Positions 10,445-19,442 of a stretch of DNA of 64,000 bases are shown piece by piece. The stretch is from Endosaccharibacter trunci (lineage in GTDB: Bacteria > Pseudomonadota > Alphaproteobacteria > Acetobacterales > Acetobacteraceae). Made by a program: the position numbers and the translations under genes. Position 1 is the stretch's first letter. Every line of letters begins with the position of its first letter. The stretch is from contig JAMSKV010000001.1 in NCBI GenBank assembly GCA_024515975.1, forward strand, positions 372,001 through 436,000, read 5' to 3'. Under the pieces are notes generated by a model. The model saw only the letters and a program-made list of their open reading frames with translations, ran no database searches and was not told the DNA's origin.

Positions 10445-11851
10445 TCAGGTCGCGTTCGCCGGAATCACGGGTGCCAGAGTCGTGGCCGCCGGGGCCGTGA
10501 GCGCGGACACCACGTCGCGCATCCTGCTGCCGAAACTTCCCTTTACCAGAACGACGTCGCCCTCCTGCAACGCCGCCCGCACGATGGGCGCCAGGCTGGC
10601 GGCATCGGCGGCATGGGCCCCGCGGATCGGGCCCGGCAGCGTTTCATACAGAAATTTCGTCATCGGACCGGAGCAATAAACGATGTCCGCCGATTCGCGC
10701 ACGCAGGGATTGAGGTCCTCGTGTTCGCGTCGCGCGAATTCACCCAGTTCCAGCATGTCGCCCAGCACCGCCACGCGGCGCTTCGCCGGCAGCAGCTTCA
10801 GAACCGCCAGGGACGCGCGCATCGAGGCGCCGGACGCGTTGTAGCTTTCGTCCAGGAGCATCACCCCGCCGCCCAGGATCGGCTTCAGCGCGCCGCGTCC
10901 GTCTCCCGGCGCGAACCCGGCCAGGGCCGCCGCCGCGATCGCCGGATCGGCGCCCACGGCGCGCACCGCAGCGAGGCAGCTCAGCGCATTGTCCGCCAGA
11001 TGCCGGCCCGGCGCCTGCAGATGCAGCGCCAGACGCAGATCGCCCAGGGTGGCCACCGCATCCGTGCCGTCGGCGCGCAGGACGCAGTCTTCCAGCAGCG
11101 CCTCCATGCCGGTCCGCACGATCCTCGCGCCGCGTTGCTCCGCACGGGCCTGCAGCCTGTCCGCATGCGGCGCCGCGGCCGGAAAGATCGCCGTGCCGCC
11201 GGGCTCCAGCGCGCCGAAGATCGCAGCCTTCTCTTCCGCGATCGCCAGCAGGGAGCCCATATGGCCGATATGCGTCGCCGCCACGGTGGAAATGATCGCC
11301 GCATGCGGCCGGGCCAGGGCGGCGAGGGGGGCGATCTCGCCCGGGTGGTTCATGCCGATCTCGATCACCGCGAAGGCGGCATCCACCGGCATGCGCGCCA
11401 GGGTCAGCGGCACGCCCCAATGGTTGTTGAACGAGGCCTGCGCCGCGCTGGTGGGGCCGATCGCGCCCAGCGCCACGCGCAGCATCTCCTTGGTCGTGGT
11501 CTTCCCGACGCTGCCCGTCACCGCCACGACACGGCCGCCGAACCGGTCGCGCCCGGCGCGTCCGAGCCGGTGCAGGGCGGCGAAGCTGTCCTCCACCAGC
11601 AGCAGCGGCGCATCCGGCGCCAGCCCGTCCGGCATGCGATGCACCAGGGCGGCGGCGGCTCCTTTTTCCAGCGCTTTGGCCACATGGGCGTGGCCGTCGC
11701 CGTTCTCGCCTACCAGCGCCACGAACAGCTCGCCGGGCCGCAGCGTCCTTGTGTCGATGGAAATCCCGGTGATGCCGTCCGGCACGCCCTTCGCGAAGCG
11801 GCCCGATACGGCATCCGCCAACGCGGCGCCGGTCCAGAGGAACGCGCTCAT
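10445..11851 (-). CDS. murF: UDP-MurNAc-tripeptide--D-Ala-D-Ala ligase MurF
   Basis: Mur ligase (EC 6.3.2.10) that adds the D-Ala-D-Ala dipeptide made by Ddl. The 468 aa show the N-terminal uridine-binding motif GISIDTRTL, the P-loop TGSVGKTTTKEM (about 110-121), NNHWGVPLTL and the LLDESYNA(S)GASM stretch typical of MurF. ATG at 11851 overlaps the murE stop (ATGA). Confidence 0.97.
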   Translation of the reverse strand: MSAFLWTGAALADAVSGRFAKGVPDGITGISIDTRTLRPGELFVALVGENGDGHAHVAKALEKGAAAALVHRMPDGLAPDAPLLLVEDSFAALHRLGRAGRDRFGGRVVAVTGSVGKTTTKEMLRVALGAIGPTSAAQASFNNHWGVPLTLARMPVDAAFAVIEIGMNHPGEIAPLAALARPHAAIISTVAATHIGHMGSLLAIAEEKAAIFGALEPGGTAIFPAAAPHADRLQARAEQRGARIVRTGMEALLEDCVLRADGTDAVATLGDLRLALHLQAPGRHLADNALSCLAAVRAVGADPAIAAAALAGFAPGDGRGALKPILGGGVMLLDESYNASGASMRASLAVLKLLPAKRRVAVLGDMLELGEFARREHEDLNPCVRESADIVYCSGPMTKFLYETLPGPIRGAHAADAASLAPIVRAALQEGDVVLVKGSFGSRMRDVVSALTAPAATTLAPVIPANAT

Positions 11852-13335
11852 GCCGCGACTCCTGCCAACGCGCGGACCACCGACGCATCGTCGAACGGCA
11901 GCACCTCCTTGCCGACGATCTGGCCTTGCTCGTGGCCCTTGCCCGCCACCACCAGAACATCGCCGGGCCGCAACGCTTCCAGACCAGCGGCGATCGCCTC
12001 CCGCCTGTCGCCGATCTCGATCGCGCCGGGTGCCGCGTCGAGAATGGCGCGGCGGATCGAACCGGGCTCCTCCGAACGCGGATTGTCGTCGGTGACGATC
12101 GCCAGATCGGCCAGGCGAGACGCGATCTCGCCCATCAGCGGCCGCTTGCCGCGATCGCGATCGCCGCCGGCGCCGAACACTGCCACCAGCCGGCCGCCGC
12201 CTTCCTCTGCATGCGGACGCAACGAGCGCAGCAGACGCTCCAGGGCGTCGGGCGTGTGCGCGTAGTCGACATAGGCCCCGGCGCCGTTGGGCAATGTCGC
12301 CGCCAGCTCCATGCGCCCGCGTACGCCCTTCAGCCGAGGGGCCCGCTCCAGCAGCGCCGGAAGCTCGTCTTCGCCGGATGCGGCCAGCACCAGGGCCAGC
12401 AGCACGTTGTCCGCCTGGAACCGGCCGGGCAGGGCCAGCCTGATCTCGCGCGTTTCACCCGCCACCGACACGGACAGGATCTGACCGTCGGGGCGCGGAG
12501 TCGCCTCCCGCAGACGGATGGTCTCGCCATCGATCCCGGCGGAGCGCCAGGACAGGCCCCGCGCTTCGGCCACGGCCCGCAGCCGCCCGAGCGTTTCGGC
12601 ATCCATGTCGGCATTGACGCAGCAGGGAGCGCCGCGCGGCAGCAGACGCTCGAACAAGGCGAGCTTGGCGTCGCGATAGCGCTCCAGCGTGCCGTGATAA
12701 TCCAGATGGTCGCGGCTGAGATTGCTGAACCCGGCCGCGGTGATCGACACGCCGTCCAGACGGTGCTGCTCCAGCCCGTGCGAGCTGGCCTCGATCGCCA
12801 CGCCGTCGGTGCCGCCCTGCCTGAGCGCCGCCAGGAGCGTGGCAAGACCGACGCTGTCCGGCGTGGTCAGGACCGGGCCGATATCGGGCAGGGTTTCCAG
12901 CTCCGACATCACGCCGAGCGTGCCGATGCTGGCCGCGCGCAGGCCGCCCAGCTGCCAGAGCTGGCGCACGAAATCGGCGGTGCTGGTCTTGCCGTTGGTG
13001 CCGGTGACCGCGGCGATGCGGGCCGGCTGCGGACCCGCCGCGCGCGCGGCGATCCGGGCGATCGCGCTGGAAGGCGATGCACTGCGCAGCACGGGAACCG
13101 CCGGAACGCCCTCCGGCCAGTCTGCACCCTCCGGCAGCAGCACCGCGGCAGCACCGCGCGCCAGCGCGTCGGCGATGAAACGCCGTCCGTCGAGGGCCGA
13201 GCCGGGAAGGGCGGCGAACAGGAAGCCGGGGCGGACGCGGCGACTGTCCAGAGCGACGCCGCGAAGCTGCAACGATTCAGCGCCCGGCGGCACGGCAACG
13301 ATCCCGTCCGCCAGCGATCCCAGGGTCGGGATCAT
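11848..13335 (-). CDS. murE: UDP-MurNAc-L-Ala-D-Glu ligase MurE (meso-DAP type)
   Basis: Mur ligase that adds the third stem-peptide residue. The 495 aa contain the P-loop VTGTNGKTST, the EASSHGLEQHRLDG motif and the C-terminal specificity motif DNPRSEEP. DNPR in this position is the known signature for meso-diaminopimelate rather than lysine, so the peptidoglycan is predicted to be A1-gamma (DAP) type. ATG at 13335 is fused to the ftsI stop (TGATG). Confidence 0.97.
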   Translation of the reverse strand: MIPTLGSLADGIVAVPPGAESLQLRGVALDSRRVRPGFLFAALPGSALDGRRFIADALARGAAAVLLPEGADWPEGVPAVPVLRSASPSSAIARIAARAAGPQPARIAAVTGTNGKTSTADFVRQLWQLGGLRAASIGTLGVMSELETLPDIGPVLTTPDSVGLATLLAALRQGGTDGVAIEASSHGLEQHRLDGVSITAAGFSNLSRDHLDYHGTLERYRDAKLALFERLLPRGAPCCVNADMDAETLGRLRAVAEARGLSWRSAGIDGETIRLREATPRPDGQILSVSVAGETREIRLALPGRFQADNVLLALVLAASGEDELPALLERAPRLKGVRGRMELAATLPNGAGAYVDYAHTPDALERLLRSLRPHAEEGGGRLVAVFGAGGDRDRGKRPLMGEIASRLADLAIVTDDNPRSEEPGSIRRAILDAAPGAIEIGDRREAIAAGLEALRPGDVLVVAGKGHEQGQIVGKEVLPFDDASVVRALAGVAA

Positions 13336-15509
13336 CAGTTGCTCGGCCTGACGTAGGACACGGACTGCCGCACGGCGCCGCCGACCGGATGCGGATCGAC
13401 GCTCCGGGTATGAGGGTTGGCGGTTGCGCGTGCCGCTTCCCGGGCCTCCTTCGCCGCCGCCTTGTCGCGCGCGGCCTGTTCCTTGGCCTGCTGGGCCAGC
13501 TTGACCGGATCGCCGGGATCGTTGCCCGGACCCAGCGCGCGATAGCCGGCGGGCACCGGCGGCGACATCGGGATGGTGAGCGACGCCTCGATCTGGTCCG
13601 CGCCGGTGGTCACCGGGAACAGCCCCAGCATCGGCGCGATGCGCGCGACGATCTTGCGCCAGGTCGGCACGGCGTTCCAGCCGGAGGTGTACCAGCCATG
13701 GGTTTCCGGGATCGCCTGCGGGCTGTCGAGCATCACGTAGACGGCGTAGCGCGGCGCGTTCAGCGGCAGGATGCCGGTGAACGCGGTGATGTTGACGTGC
13801 TTCAGATAGGTGCCGTTGGGACCGACCTTTTCCGCCGTGCCGGTCTTGCCGCCGACGAAATAGCCGGGGATCTCGGCCTGCTTGCCGGTGCGCTCCTCGT
13901 CGGGACCGGCCACGACCATGCGCAGGATGCGGCGAAGCAGCGCCGACGTCTTTTCCGACAGGACCTGCTTGCCCTGCGGCACCACATTGTCCGACGAGGC
14001 GGCGTCGCCGCCATCCTGGTCGGTGTCGGGGTTGTTCGGGGTCGCGCCGTCGAGCCCCTTGGTGTCGGATACCGGCTGCAGCAACGGCTTCGTTTCGCTC
14101 GCCGATCCGGCGGCGAGGCTGGGATCGGCCTGGTCGCTGGCCGTCTGCTGTTCCGGGCGTGCGAGCAGGGTCGGCTTGATCAGGATGCCGCCATTGGCGG
14201 TGGCGGCGGTGCCGCGAACGATCGCCAGCGGCGGCACGGCGACGCCATGGCCGAACGCCACCGTCATGACGGCGGACAGGCCCCAATTGCTCAGGCGCGG
14301 CAGAAGGGGACGAGCCGCTTCCGGCAGCTCGACCGGCACGCGGTCGAAGAAGCCCATGTTGCGCAGCCAGTCCTGCTGCCGCTTGGCGCCGGCATCCAGC
14401 GCCATATGGGCGGCGGCGGGATTGGAGGACAAAGCCAGCGCTTCGGGCATCGCCAGCCATGGCGCGAAATGGTCACTCTTCATGTCGGAGATGGTGAAGC
14501 GTCCGACATGGATCGGCACGGTGGAGAACTTGTCCCACACATGCGCGATGCCGTCTTCCAGCACCATCGCCGCGGTCTGCAGCTTGAAGGTCGAACCCGG
14601 CTCGTACATGCCGGTGACGGCGCGGTTGAAGCGCTCGTCGTCGCTGGCCTTGTTGTAGAGATTGGCGTCGTAGTCAGGCAGGCTGACCATGGAGATGATT
14701 TCGCCGGTGCGCACGTCCATGACGATGGCGCAGGCGCCGATCGCCTTGAAGTGCAGACGCGCCGCCTCCAGCTCCTCGCGCACCACGCCCTGCACGCGCA
14801 CGTCGAGCGACAGCCTCAACGGCGTCTTGTCCGAACTCAGGCGCTTGTCGAAATAGCGCTCCACGCCGCCGACGCCATGATCGTCCACGTCCACGGCGCC
14901 CAGGATCTGCGCCGCCGTGCGGCCGAGCGGATAATGGCGCTTCTCGCCGGGCTCGAAATAGATGCCGGGAATGCCCAGGTCGTTGATCGCCAGCTCCTGC
15001 TCGGGCGTCACGTCGCGGGCGATGTAGACGAACTGCTTTTTGCTCGACAGGCGCTGGATCGTTTCGGCGACGTCCAGTTTCGGCAGCACCTTCTTGAGCT
15101 TGTCCGCCGCATCCGCGGGATCGATCAGCTCCATCGGGTTGGCGAACACGGCCGCCATCGGCAGGGAGATCGCAAGGATCTGGCCGTTCCGGTCGGTAAT
15201 GGCGGCGCGATGTACGGGCAAGCCCACATCATCGGCCAGCAGCCCGTGCGGATCGGTGCTGATTTTGGGGATCTGCGGCACCAGCGGCGCGATCTGCCGC
15301 TTGGCCGGCGCCATCGGCATCAGCACCGTGGCCAAAGCGAGCTTGAACGACACGGCGCCGAACAGGCAGCCGAATCCGGCCGCGGCGACGAGAAGACGAA
15401 CGCGCATCCGCTCCATGACGGCGCGCTGCACGAGGTCGCGGCCGGTCACGCTGACGACGGTTTCATGGTCCGTCAGTGGATCGGGCCGCTCCGGGCGGGC
15501 GCCCTGCAT
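13335..15509 (-). CDS. ftsI: Septal peptidoglycan transpeptidase FtsI (PBP3)
   Basis: Class B penicillin-binding protein that cross-links septal peptidoglycan with FtsW. It has a short cytoplasmic tail, one membrane anchor (about residues 38-62), a pedestal domain and a transpeptidase domain. The catalytic motifs are intact: S306-T-F-K, S361-S-N and K555-T-G. At 724 aa it is long. A hydrophilic insert of about 60 residues (roughly 452-512, Gln/Asp/Ser/Pro-rich) lies between the SxN and KTG motifs. The last 60 or so residues form an Ala/Lys/Glu-rich extension. ATG at 15509 begins 3 nt after the ftsL stop. Confidence 0.95.
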   Translation of the reverse strand: MQGARPERPDPLTDHETVVSVTGRDLVQRAVMERMRVRLLVAAAGFGCLFGAVSFKLALATVLMPMAPAKRQIAPLVPQIPKISTDPHGLLADDVGLPVHRAAITDRNGQILAISLPMAAVFANPMELIDPADAADKLKKVLPKLDVAETIQRLSSKKQFVYIARDVTPEQELAINDLGIPGIYFEPGEKRHYPLGRTAAQILGAVDVDDHGVGGVERYFDKRLSSDKTPLRLSLDVRVQGVVREELEAARLHFKAIGACAIVMDVRTGEIISMVSLPDYDANLYNKASDDERFNRAVTGMYEPGSTFKLQTAAMVLEDGIAHVWDKFSTVPIHVGRFTISDMKSDHFAPWLAMPEALALSSNPAAAHMALDAGAKRQQDWLRNMGFFDRVPVELPEAARPLLPRLSNWGLSAVMTVAFGHGVAVPPLAIVRGTAATANGGILIKPTLLARPEQQTASDQADPSLAAGSASETKPLLQPVSDTKGLDGATPNNPDTDQDGGDAASSDNVVPQGKQVLSEKTSALLRRILRMVVAGPDEERTGKQAEIPGYFVGGKTGTAEKVGPNGTYLKHVNITAFTGILPLNAPRYAVYVMLDSPQAIPETHGWYTSGWNAVPTWRKIVARIAPMLGLFPVTTGADQIEASLTIPMSPPVPAGYRALGPGNDPGDPVKLAQQAKEQAARDKAAAKEAREAARATANPHTRSVDPHPVGGAVRQSVSYVRPSN

Positions 15510-15512
15510 GGA

Positions 15513-16406
15513 TCAGTTGCCGTCCGAAACCGGCACCGGCGCCGGCAGGGAGGACCGCGCCGAACCGAGCGAGGAGCCGAGAGCCGAGCCGATCGACGGC
15601 GCGGCCGGGGCGGAATAGGTCGCCGGACGCGCCACCGGCCAGCTCTGATGCGCCGGGTGCCAGGCCGCCGCCGCAATGACGGGCGGACGGCTATAGCTCG
15701 GCGCGGCGCTGATCGCCGGCCGGGTCTGGCCGCTGGACGCCAGACGCACCGGCGCGGCGATGTGCGCGGCGCGGACCGGAGCGCGCGCGGCGCGGCGCGG
15801 CGTGGCGTCGGCCTGCGTCACGTCGGAACCGTCATCGGCGTCGGCCAGCTCGACGTCGCGGCGCGCGGGCGTTTTCGGCTTGGTCTGGGCAACGCGCGTC
15901 ATGGCCAGACGCGGAGCCGGAAGCGGTTGCGCCGAAGCCACCTGCACGCCGCCAGCCTCTGGGGGGGCGGGCGCGGCCGGACGGGCCTGATCCGCGCGGG
16001 CGATCGCCGCGCCCGCTGCATCCGGCGCGGGCTCTGCTTCGGGTGCGCCCGGCTTCGCGCCGACCAGGGCCGGCGCCGTTTCCGGCGTGGCGATCGGATG
16101 CGGCGGGGTTTCCGGACCCACGGCCGGCAAGCGGGCGTCGAGCGATGCCATCTGCACGAACTGCGTCGGCGCCATCGCCGTCAATTGCGGCAGGAAGCGC
16201 GTGGAGAGCTGCTGCAGGCGATCCGGCTGGTTCAGCAGCGCCCATTCCGCGCGCAGCATCGCGGTGCGTTCCCGGATCTGCTGCGTATCGGCGACGATAT
16301 GCGAGATCTTCTGGTCCAGCAGCGTGGTCCGGTGCTTCTCCGAATACAGATAAAGCCCGGACGCCCCGGCGAGCAGCGCGCACACGCAGGTGAAGGATCG
16401 GATCAT
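15513..16406 (-). CDS. ftsL: FtsL-like cell division protein with long periplasmic tail
   Basis: Position between rsmH and ftsI, and a small bitopic N-terminus, identify it as FtsL. Residues 1-3 are cytoplasmic, about 4-21 form the membrane segment and about 22-70 form a charged, coiled-coil-like stretch. That N-terminal part is the whole of a normal FtsL (about 100-120 aa). Here another 190 or so residues of Ala/Pro/Arg-rich low-complexity sequence follow, giving 297 aa. ATG at 16406 overlaps the rsmH stop (ATGA). Sequence similarity to FtsL is weak, as usual for this family, so the call rests on synteny and topology. Confidence 0.8.
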   Translation of the reverse strand: MIRSFTCVCALLAGASGLYLYSEKHRTTLLDQKISHIVADTQQIRERTAMLRAEWALLNQPDRLQQLSTRFLPQLTAMAPTQFVQMASLDARLPAVGPETPPHPIATPETAPALVGAKPGAPEAEPAPDAAGAAIARADQARPAAPAPPEAGGVQVASAQPLPAPRLAMTRVAQTKPKTPARRDVELADADDGSDVTQADATPRRAARAPVRAAHIAAPVRLASSGQTRPAISAAPSYSRPPVIAAAAWHPAHQSWPVARPATYSAPAAPSIGSALGSSLGSARSSLPAPVPVSDGN

Positions 16407-17428
16407 CGTGCCTCTCCGGGCGACATGGGGGGCATTGGGGCGGATGAGAGACGTTCCAGCGTGCGCAGCTTGGCGCTGCGGGCGCGGGGATTGTGACGGG
16501 TCTCGCCGTCCGACGGGCGCAGGGCCTTGCCGGAGACGAGCCGGAAACCGGCGGGCGCGTCGGGACGCATCTGGGCGCGCGGATCGTGCCGCGACGGCGA
16601 CGGCGCGCGGCCGGCGGCCTCGGCCATGAAGCGCTTGACGATGCGGTCTTCCAGGGAATGGAACGACACCACCACCAGGCGGCCGCCGGGCCGCAACATC
16701 GACGCCGCCTGTTCCAGCCCGCGCTCGATCTGGCCGAGCTCGTCGTTCACCCGGATGCGCAGCGCCTGGAACGAGCGGGTGGCCGGATCGATGCCGGAGC
16801 GATCCGCGGGGACCACGCGACGGATCACGCCGGCAAGCTGCAGCGTGGTCTCGAACGGCGCCTCGGCGCGGGCGGCGACGATGGCGCGGGCGATGCGACG
16901 CGACAAACGCTCCTCGCCATACTGGTAGATCACATCGGCCAGTTCGGCTTCGGGCAGGGTGTTCACCAGATCGGCCGCGGTCGGACCGCTGCGGCTCATG
17001 CGCATGTCCAGCGGGCCGTCGGCGCGGAACGAGAAGCCGCGCTCGGCCTGGTCGATCTGGAACGACGAGACCCCGAGGTCGAGCACCACGCCGTCGAGCG
17101 CCGACACGCCCTCCGCCTCCAGCAGGGCGCGCATGTCGCCGAAGCCGCCTTCCACCATCCGCAGCCGGTCGCCGCCGGCCGCGGTGCCGGTCTCTGCGCG
17201 CAGGGCCCCGGCCAGAGCCCGGCCGCGGGCGATCGCATCCGGATCGCGGTCGATCGCGTAGAGGGTGCAGTCCGCGGCGCCCAGGATGGCGCGGGCATAG
17301 CCGCCGCCGCCGAACGTGCCGTCCAGATAAATCCCGCCGCTCTGCGGGCGCAGATGCTCGACGATCTCGCGCAGCATGACCGGAGCATGACCGCTATCGG
17401 CCAGCGACAGGACGGACATGGCGTTCAT
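16403..17428 (-). CDS. rsmH: 16S rRNA (cytosine-1402-N4)-methyltransferase RsmH (MraW)
   Basis: SAM-dependent methyltransferase that modifies C1402 of 16S rRNA in the ribosomal P site. The 341-aa protein has the SAM motif [14 protein letters not shown] (about 36-49), [13 protein letters not shown], the [15 protein letters not shown] signature and [15 protein letters not shown], all diagnostic for MraW. ATG at 17428 overlaps the mraZ stop (ATGA). Confidence 0.98.
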   Translation of the reverse strand: MNAMSVLSLADSGHAPVMLREIVEHLRPQSGGIYLDGTFGGGGYARAILGAADCTLYAIDRDPDAIARGRALAGALRAETGTAAGGDRLRMVEGGFGDMRALLEAEGVSALDGVVLDLGVSSFQIDQAERGFSFRADGPLDMRMSRSGPTAADLVNTLPEAELADVIYQYGEERLSRRIARAIVAARAEAPFETTLQLAGVIRRVVPADRSGIDPATRSFQALRIRVNDELGQIERGLEQAASMLRPGGRLVVVSFHSLEDRIVKRFMAEAAGRAPSPSRHDPRAQMRPDAPAGFRLVSGKALRPSDGETRHNPRARSAKLRTLERLSSAPMPPMSPGEAR

Positions 17429-17904
17429 GCGCCGCCTGCCGCGCCGGGCTGGGCCGGCAGGGTGAGGCCGCGCGCCCGGTTGCGCGCTTCGGTGCGGCGG
17501 CGCTCGGCCGCCTCGGGCTCCCAGATCTGAAAATGGCGGCCGAGGCCCATGAAGGTTACCGAATCGGTCAATGAAGCGTGAGAGGACAAGAACTCGGGTA
17601 GCGTGATTCGGCCTTCCTTGTCAGGGTCCATCGGATAGGCGTCCGCATAAAGCGAAAGCGCCATGTCCTCCTGGTCGTCACTGAACAGATCGAGCGTGTC
17701 GATATTGGGGCCGAGCGCCATAAAAGCGACGGACGGCCACGCTTCGATGCACGGATGCTTGGGCGACGGGCGCAGAACCAGAAGCGAATCTTCGGCCGAA
17801 GCCTTTTCTTGCCAGGCGCGCAGGACGCTGCGGAACGGAGCCGGAATCGACACGCGCCCTTTGGCGTCGACGCGGTTCTGGTGCGTGCCGAGGAAGACGC
17901 TCAA
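17425..17904 (-). CDS. mraZ: Transcriptional regulator MraZ
   Basis: DNA-binding regulator of the dcw operon, made of two SpoVT/AbrB-like half-domains. Both carry the conserved DxxGR loop: DAKGRVSIP near residue 12 and DKEGRITLP near residue 90. A TTG at 17904 (159 aa) is chosen because GGGAGGAACGA ends immediately before it, placing GGAGG 5 nt upstream, and translation then opens [17 protein letters not shown] as in other MraZ proteins. The extra upstream residues in the open frame are unrelated. As first gene of the cluster it probably represses its own operon through the TGGG boxes upstream. Confidence 0.95.
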   Translation of the reverse strand: MSVFLGTHQNRVDAKGRVSIPAPFRSVLRAWQEKASAEDSLLVLRPSPKHPCIEAWPSVAFMALGPNIDTLDLFSDDQEDMALSLYADAYPMDPDKEGRITLPEFLSSHASLTDSVTFMGLGRHFQIWEPEAAERRRTEARNRARGLTLPAQPGAAGGA

Positions 17905-18048
17905 TCGTTCCTCCCCACCAACAAGCCGGGTCCCGAGAGGAGCCACGACCGAACCACGCCAGATGGCGCACACGCCGGATGTCGACCGTCACCGACGTGC
18001 CGCGGCGGGAACAGGCGCTGCCGCGCAGGACCGATGCCCGGTGAACCT

Positions 18049-18082
18049 TGGGCAATCGTGGGATACCATGGGATTTCATGGG
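18049..18082 (+). promoter_or_regulatory. MraZ operator: four TGGG boxes at 10-bp period
   Basis: TGGG starts at 18049, 18059, 18069 and 18079 on the + strand, an exact 10-bp period with 6-nt gaps. Three of the four are TGGGA. E. coli MraZ is known to bind direct TGGGN repeats separated by 5 nt upstream of mraZ, so spacing and position match. There are four boxes here rather than three. They lie about 145-178 bp upstream of the TTG start and read on the strand opposite to mraZ. Confidence 0.85.
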
Positions 18083-18089
18083 AGGTCAA
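18060..18089 (-). promoter_or_regulatory. Candidate dcw operon promoter under the MraZ boxes
   Basis: On the minus strand TTGACC (complement of 18084-18089) is followed after 17 nt by GTATCC, or after 18 nt by TATCCC. The -35 is good and the -10 is weak. The MraZ boxes cover the spacer and -10, which would fit repression by occlusion. The promoter is inferred. Confidence 0.45.
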
Positions 18090-18281
18090 ACAAAAGAGAG
18101 CGAAAAACCGAGCGGAATCATTGTGTTTCGGGCTTGTGTTACGGTTGAGACACCGATGAAACTGTGACGGAAAGGCAACGTGTTCGTGGTCCGTTCTGGA
18201 TCCATGTCTCATGGGGTGAGACCGATCCGTCACAGCATTCCGTCGGACCCATTTTTGGGGCCCATTTTTCGGAGGGAAGAT

Positions 18282-18706
18282 GCCAGACGGCCTGTAAGCC
18301 GGGTTCTGTACGACGGGCTTTCGCCCATGCGACGGTCATTCCTCTGGGACGCGCATCGCTGCGCGCCTCGCGCGACCAACCCGGACGACGGGGTGGGAGA
18401 ACCCCCGGAGCGCGAACGCTCCTGTCGTCCCTATTCGGTCTTGCTCCCGGTGGGGTTTGCCCTGCCGCCGCCGTTGCCGGAAGCGCGGTGCGCTCTTGCC
18501 GCACCGTTTCGCCCTTGCCCGCAAAATGCAGGACCTCGTTGCCTCGGTCCGGCACGCCGTGCGGGCGGTTTGTTTTCTGTGGCACTGTCCCTGGGGTCGC
18601 CCCCGCCGGCCGTTAGCCGGCACCGTTCTCCCATGGAGCCCGGACTTTCCTCCATTCCCCTTCCGGCGAACCGGGAGGAAGAACAGCGACCGTCCGGCCG
18701 TCTGGC
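18282..18706 (-). ncRNA. rnpB: RNase P RNA (M1 RNA)
   Basis: Catalytic RNA of ribonuclease P, which matures tRNA 5' ends. Read on the minus strand, the universally conserved GAGGAAAGTCCGGGCTCC block lies at the complement of 18635-18653. The ACAGAAAACAAACCGCC block follows, and the 3' portion reads ACCCGGCTTACAGGCC. The terminal helix P1 is an exact 11-bp pairing of GCCAGACGGCC (complement of 18696-18706) with GGCCGTCTGGC (complement of 18282-18292). True ends may extend a few nt beyond. A GC-rich candidate promoter (TTGACG, complement of 18737-18742, then CAGGGT after 17 nt) would start transcription at about P1. Confidence 0.96.
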
Positions 18707-18777
18707 GGGGCGGACCCTGATCGCGCGGGCGGTCCGCGTCAAGAGGCGGCGGTTGCGCGGATCGCGCGCGGGGAGAC

Positions 18778-19428
18778 TTAGAGCTGCCGCACGTCGTCCA
18801 GGCTGTAGCCCGGTTCCCGCGCGTTCTCGCCGATGCGCAGCCTGGTCGCATTCAGCATCGAATAGGGCGGCACCGGCAGGTTGTAGAGCGCCGGCGAACC
18901 CGACAGCACGCGTCCGGCGAGGTCGAAGCGCGAGCCATGACAGGGGCAGGCGTAGCCGCCGGGGAAACCGGCACCCGGATCCGGCACGGGCCGGAATTTC
19001 GGCACGCAGCCGAGATGGGTGCAGATGCCGACCAGCACGCCGTATTCCGGCACGATCGAACGGTGCCAGTTATCCGCGTAGCGCGGCTGCTGCTTCTCGT
19101 GCGAGCCGGGGTCGCGCAAGCGGCGGTCCAGCGCCGGGTCCTGGAGGCGCTGCAGCGCTTCGCCGCCGCGACGCACGACGAAGACCGGCTTGCCACCCCA
19201 GACCACCACCACCTGCTGTCCCGGCCGCAGCGTTGATAGATCCACATCCACCGGCGCCGCGGCGGCACCCGGATCGGTGCGATTCAGACTGTCCAGGAAC
19301 GGCCAGACGAAACCGCAGGCGGCCACGCCGGTCGCGGCGAGCGTGACCAGCGTGAGGAAATCGCGCCGTTTCGGCTCGGTCGCCGCATCGGCCACGTCCG
19401 TCGCAACCGTCTCGCTCGCTTCGACCAT
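18778..19428 (-). CDS. petA: Rieske iron-sulfur protein of cytochrome bc1
   Basis: The [2Fe-2S] subunit of ubiquinol:cytochrome c oxidoreductase, which takes electrons from ubiquinol to cytochrome c1. A twin-arginine start (KRRDF, about residue 20) precedes a hydrophobic anchor (about 25-46). Cluster ligands are visible as C136-T-H138-L-G-C141 and C161-P-C163-H164. ATG at 19428 (216 aa) is chosen because AAGGA lies 10 nt upstream; ATG at 19437 is possible but too close to it. The petB and petC genes that normally follow are absent: rnpB comes next. No other bc1 gene is in the window. Confidence 0.93.
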   Translation of the reverse strand: MVEASETVATDVADAATEPKRRDFLTLVTLAATGVAACGFVWPFLDSLNRTDPGAAAAPVDVDLSTLRPGQQVVVVWGGKPVFVVRRGGEALQRLQDPALDRRLRDPGSHEKQQPRYADNWHRSIVPEYGVLVGICTHLGCVPKFRPVPDPGAGFPGGYACPCHGSRFDLAGRVLSGSPALYNLPVPPYSMLNATRLRIGENAREPGYSLDDVRQL

Positions 19429-19442
19429 CGACGCCATGTCCT

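Noticed and set aside
18162..18235. Inverted repeat CTGTGACGG/CCGTCACAG downstream of rnpB as a separate RNA gene
   Set aside because: The long loop and lack of any known RNA core make it more likely part of the 3' region of rnpB or chance.
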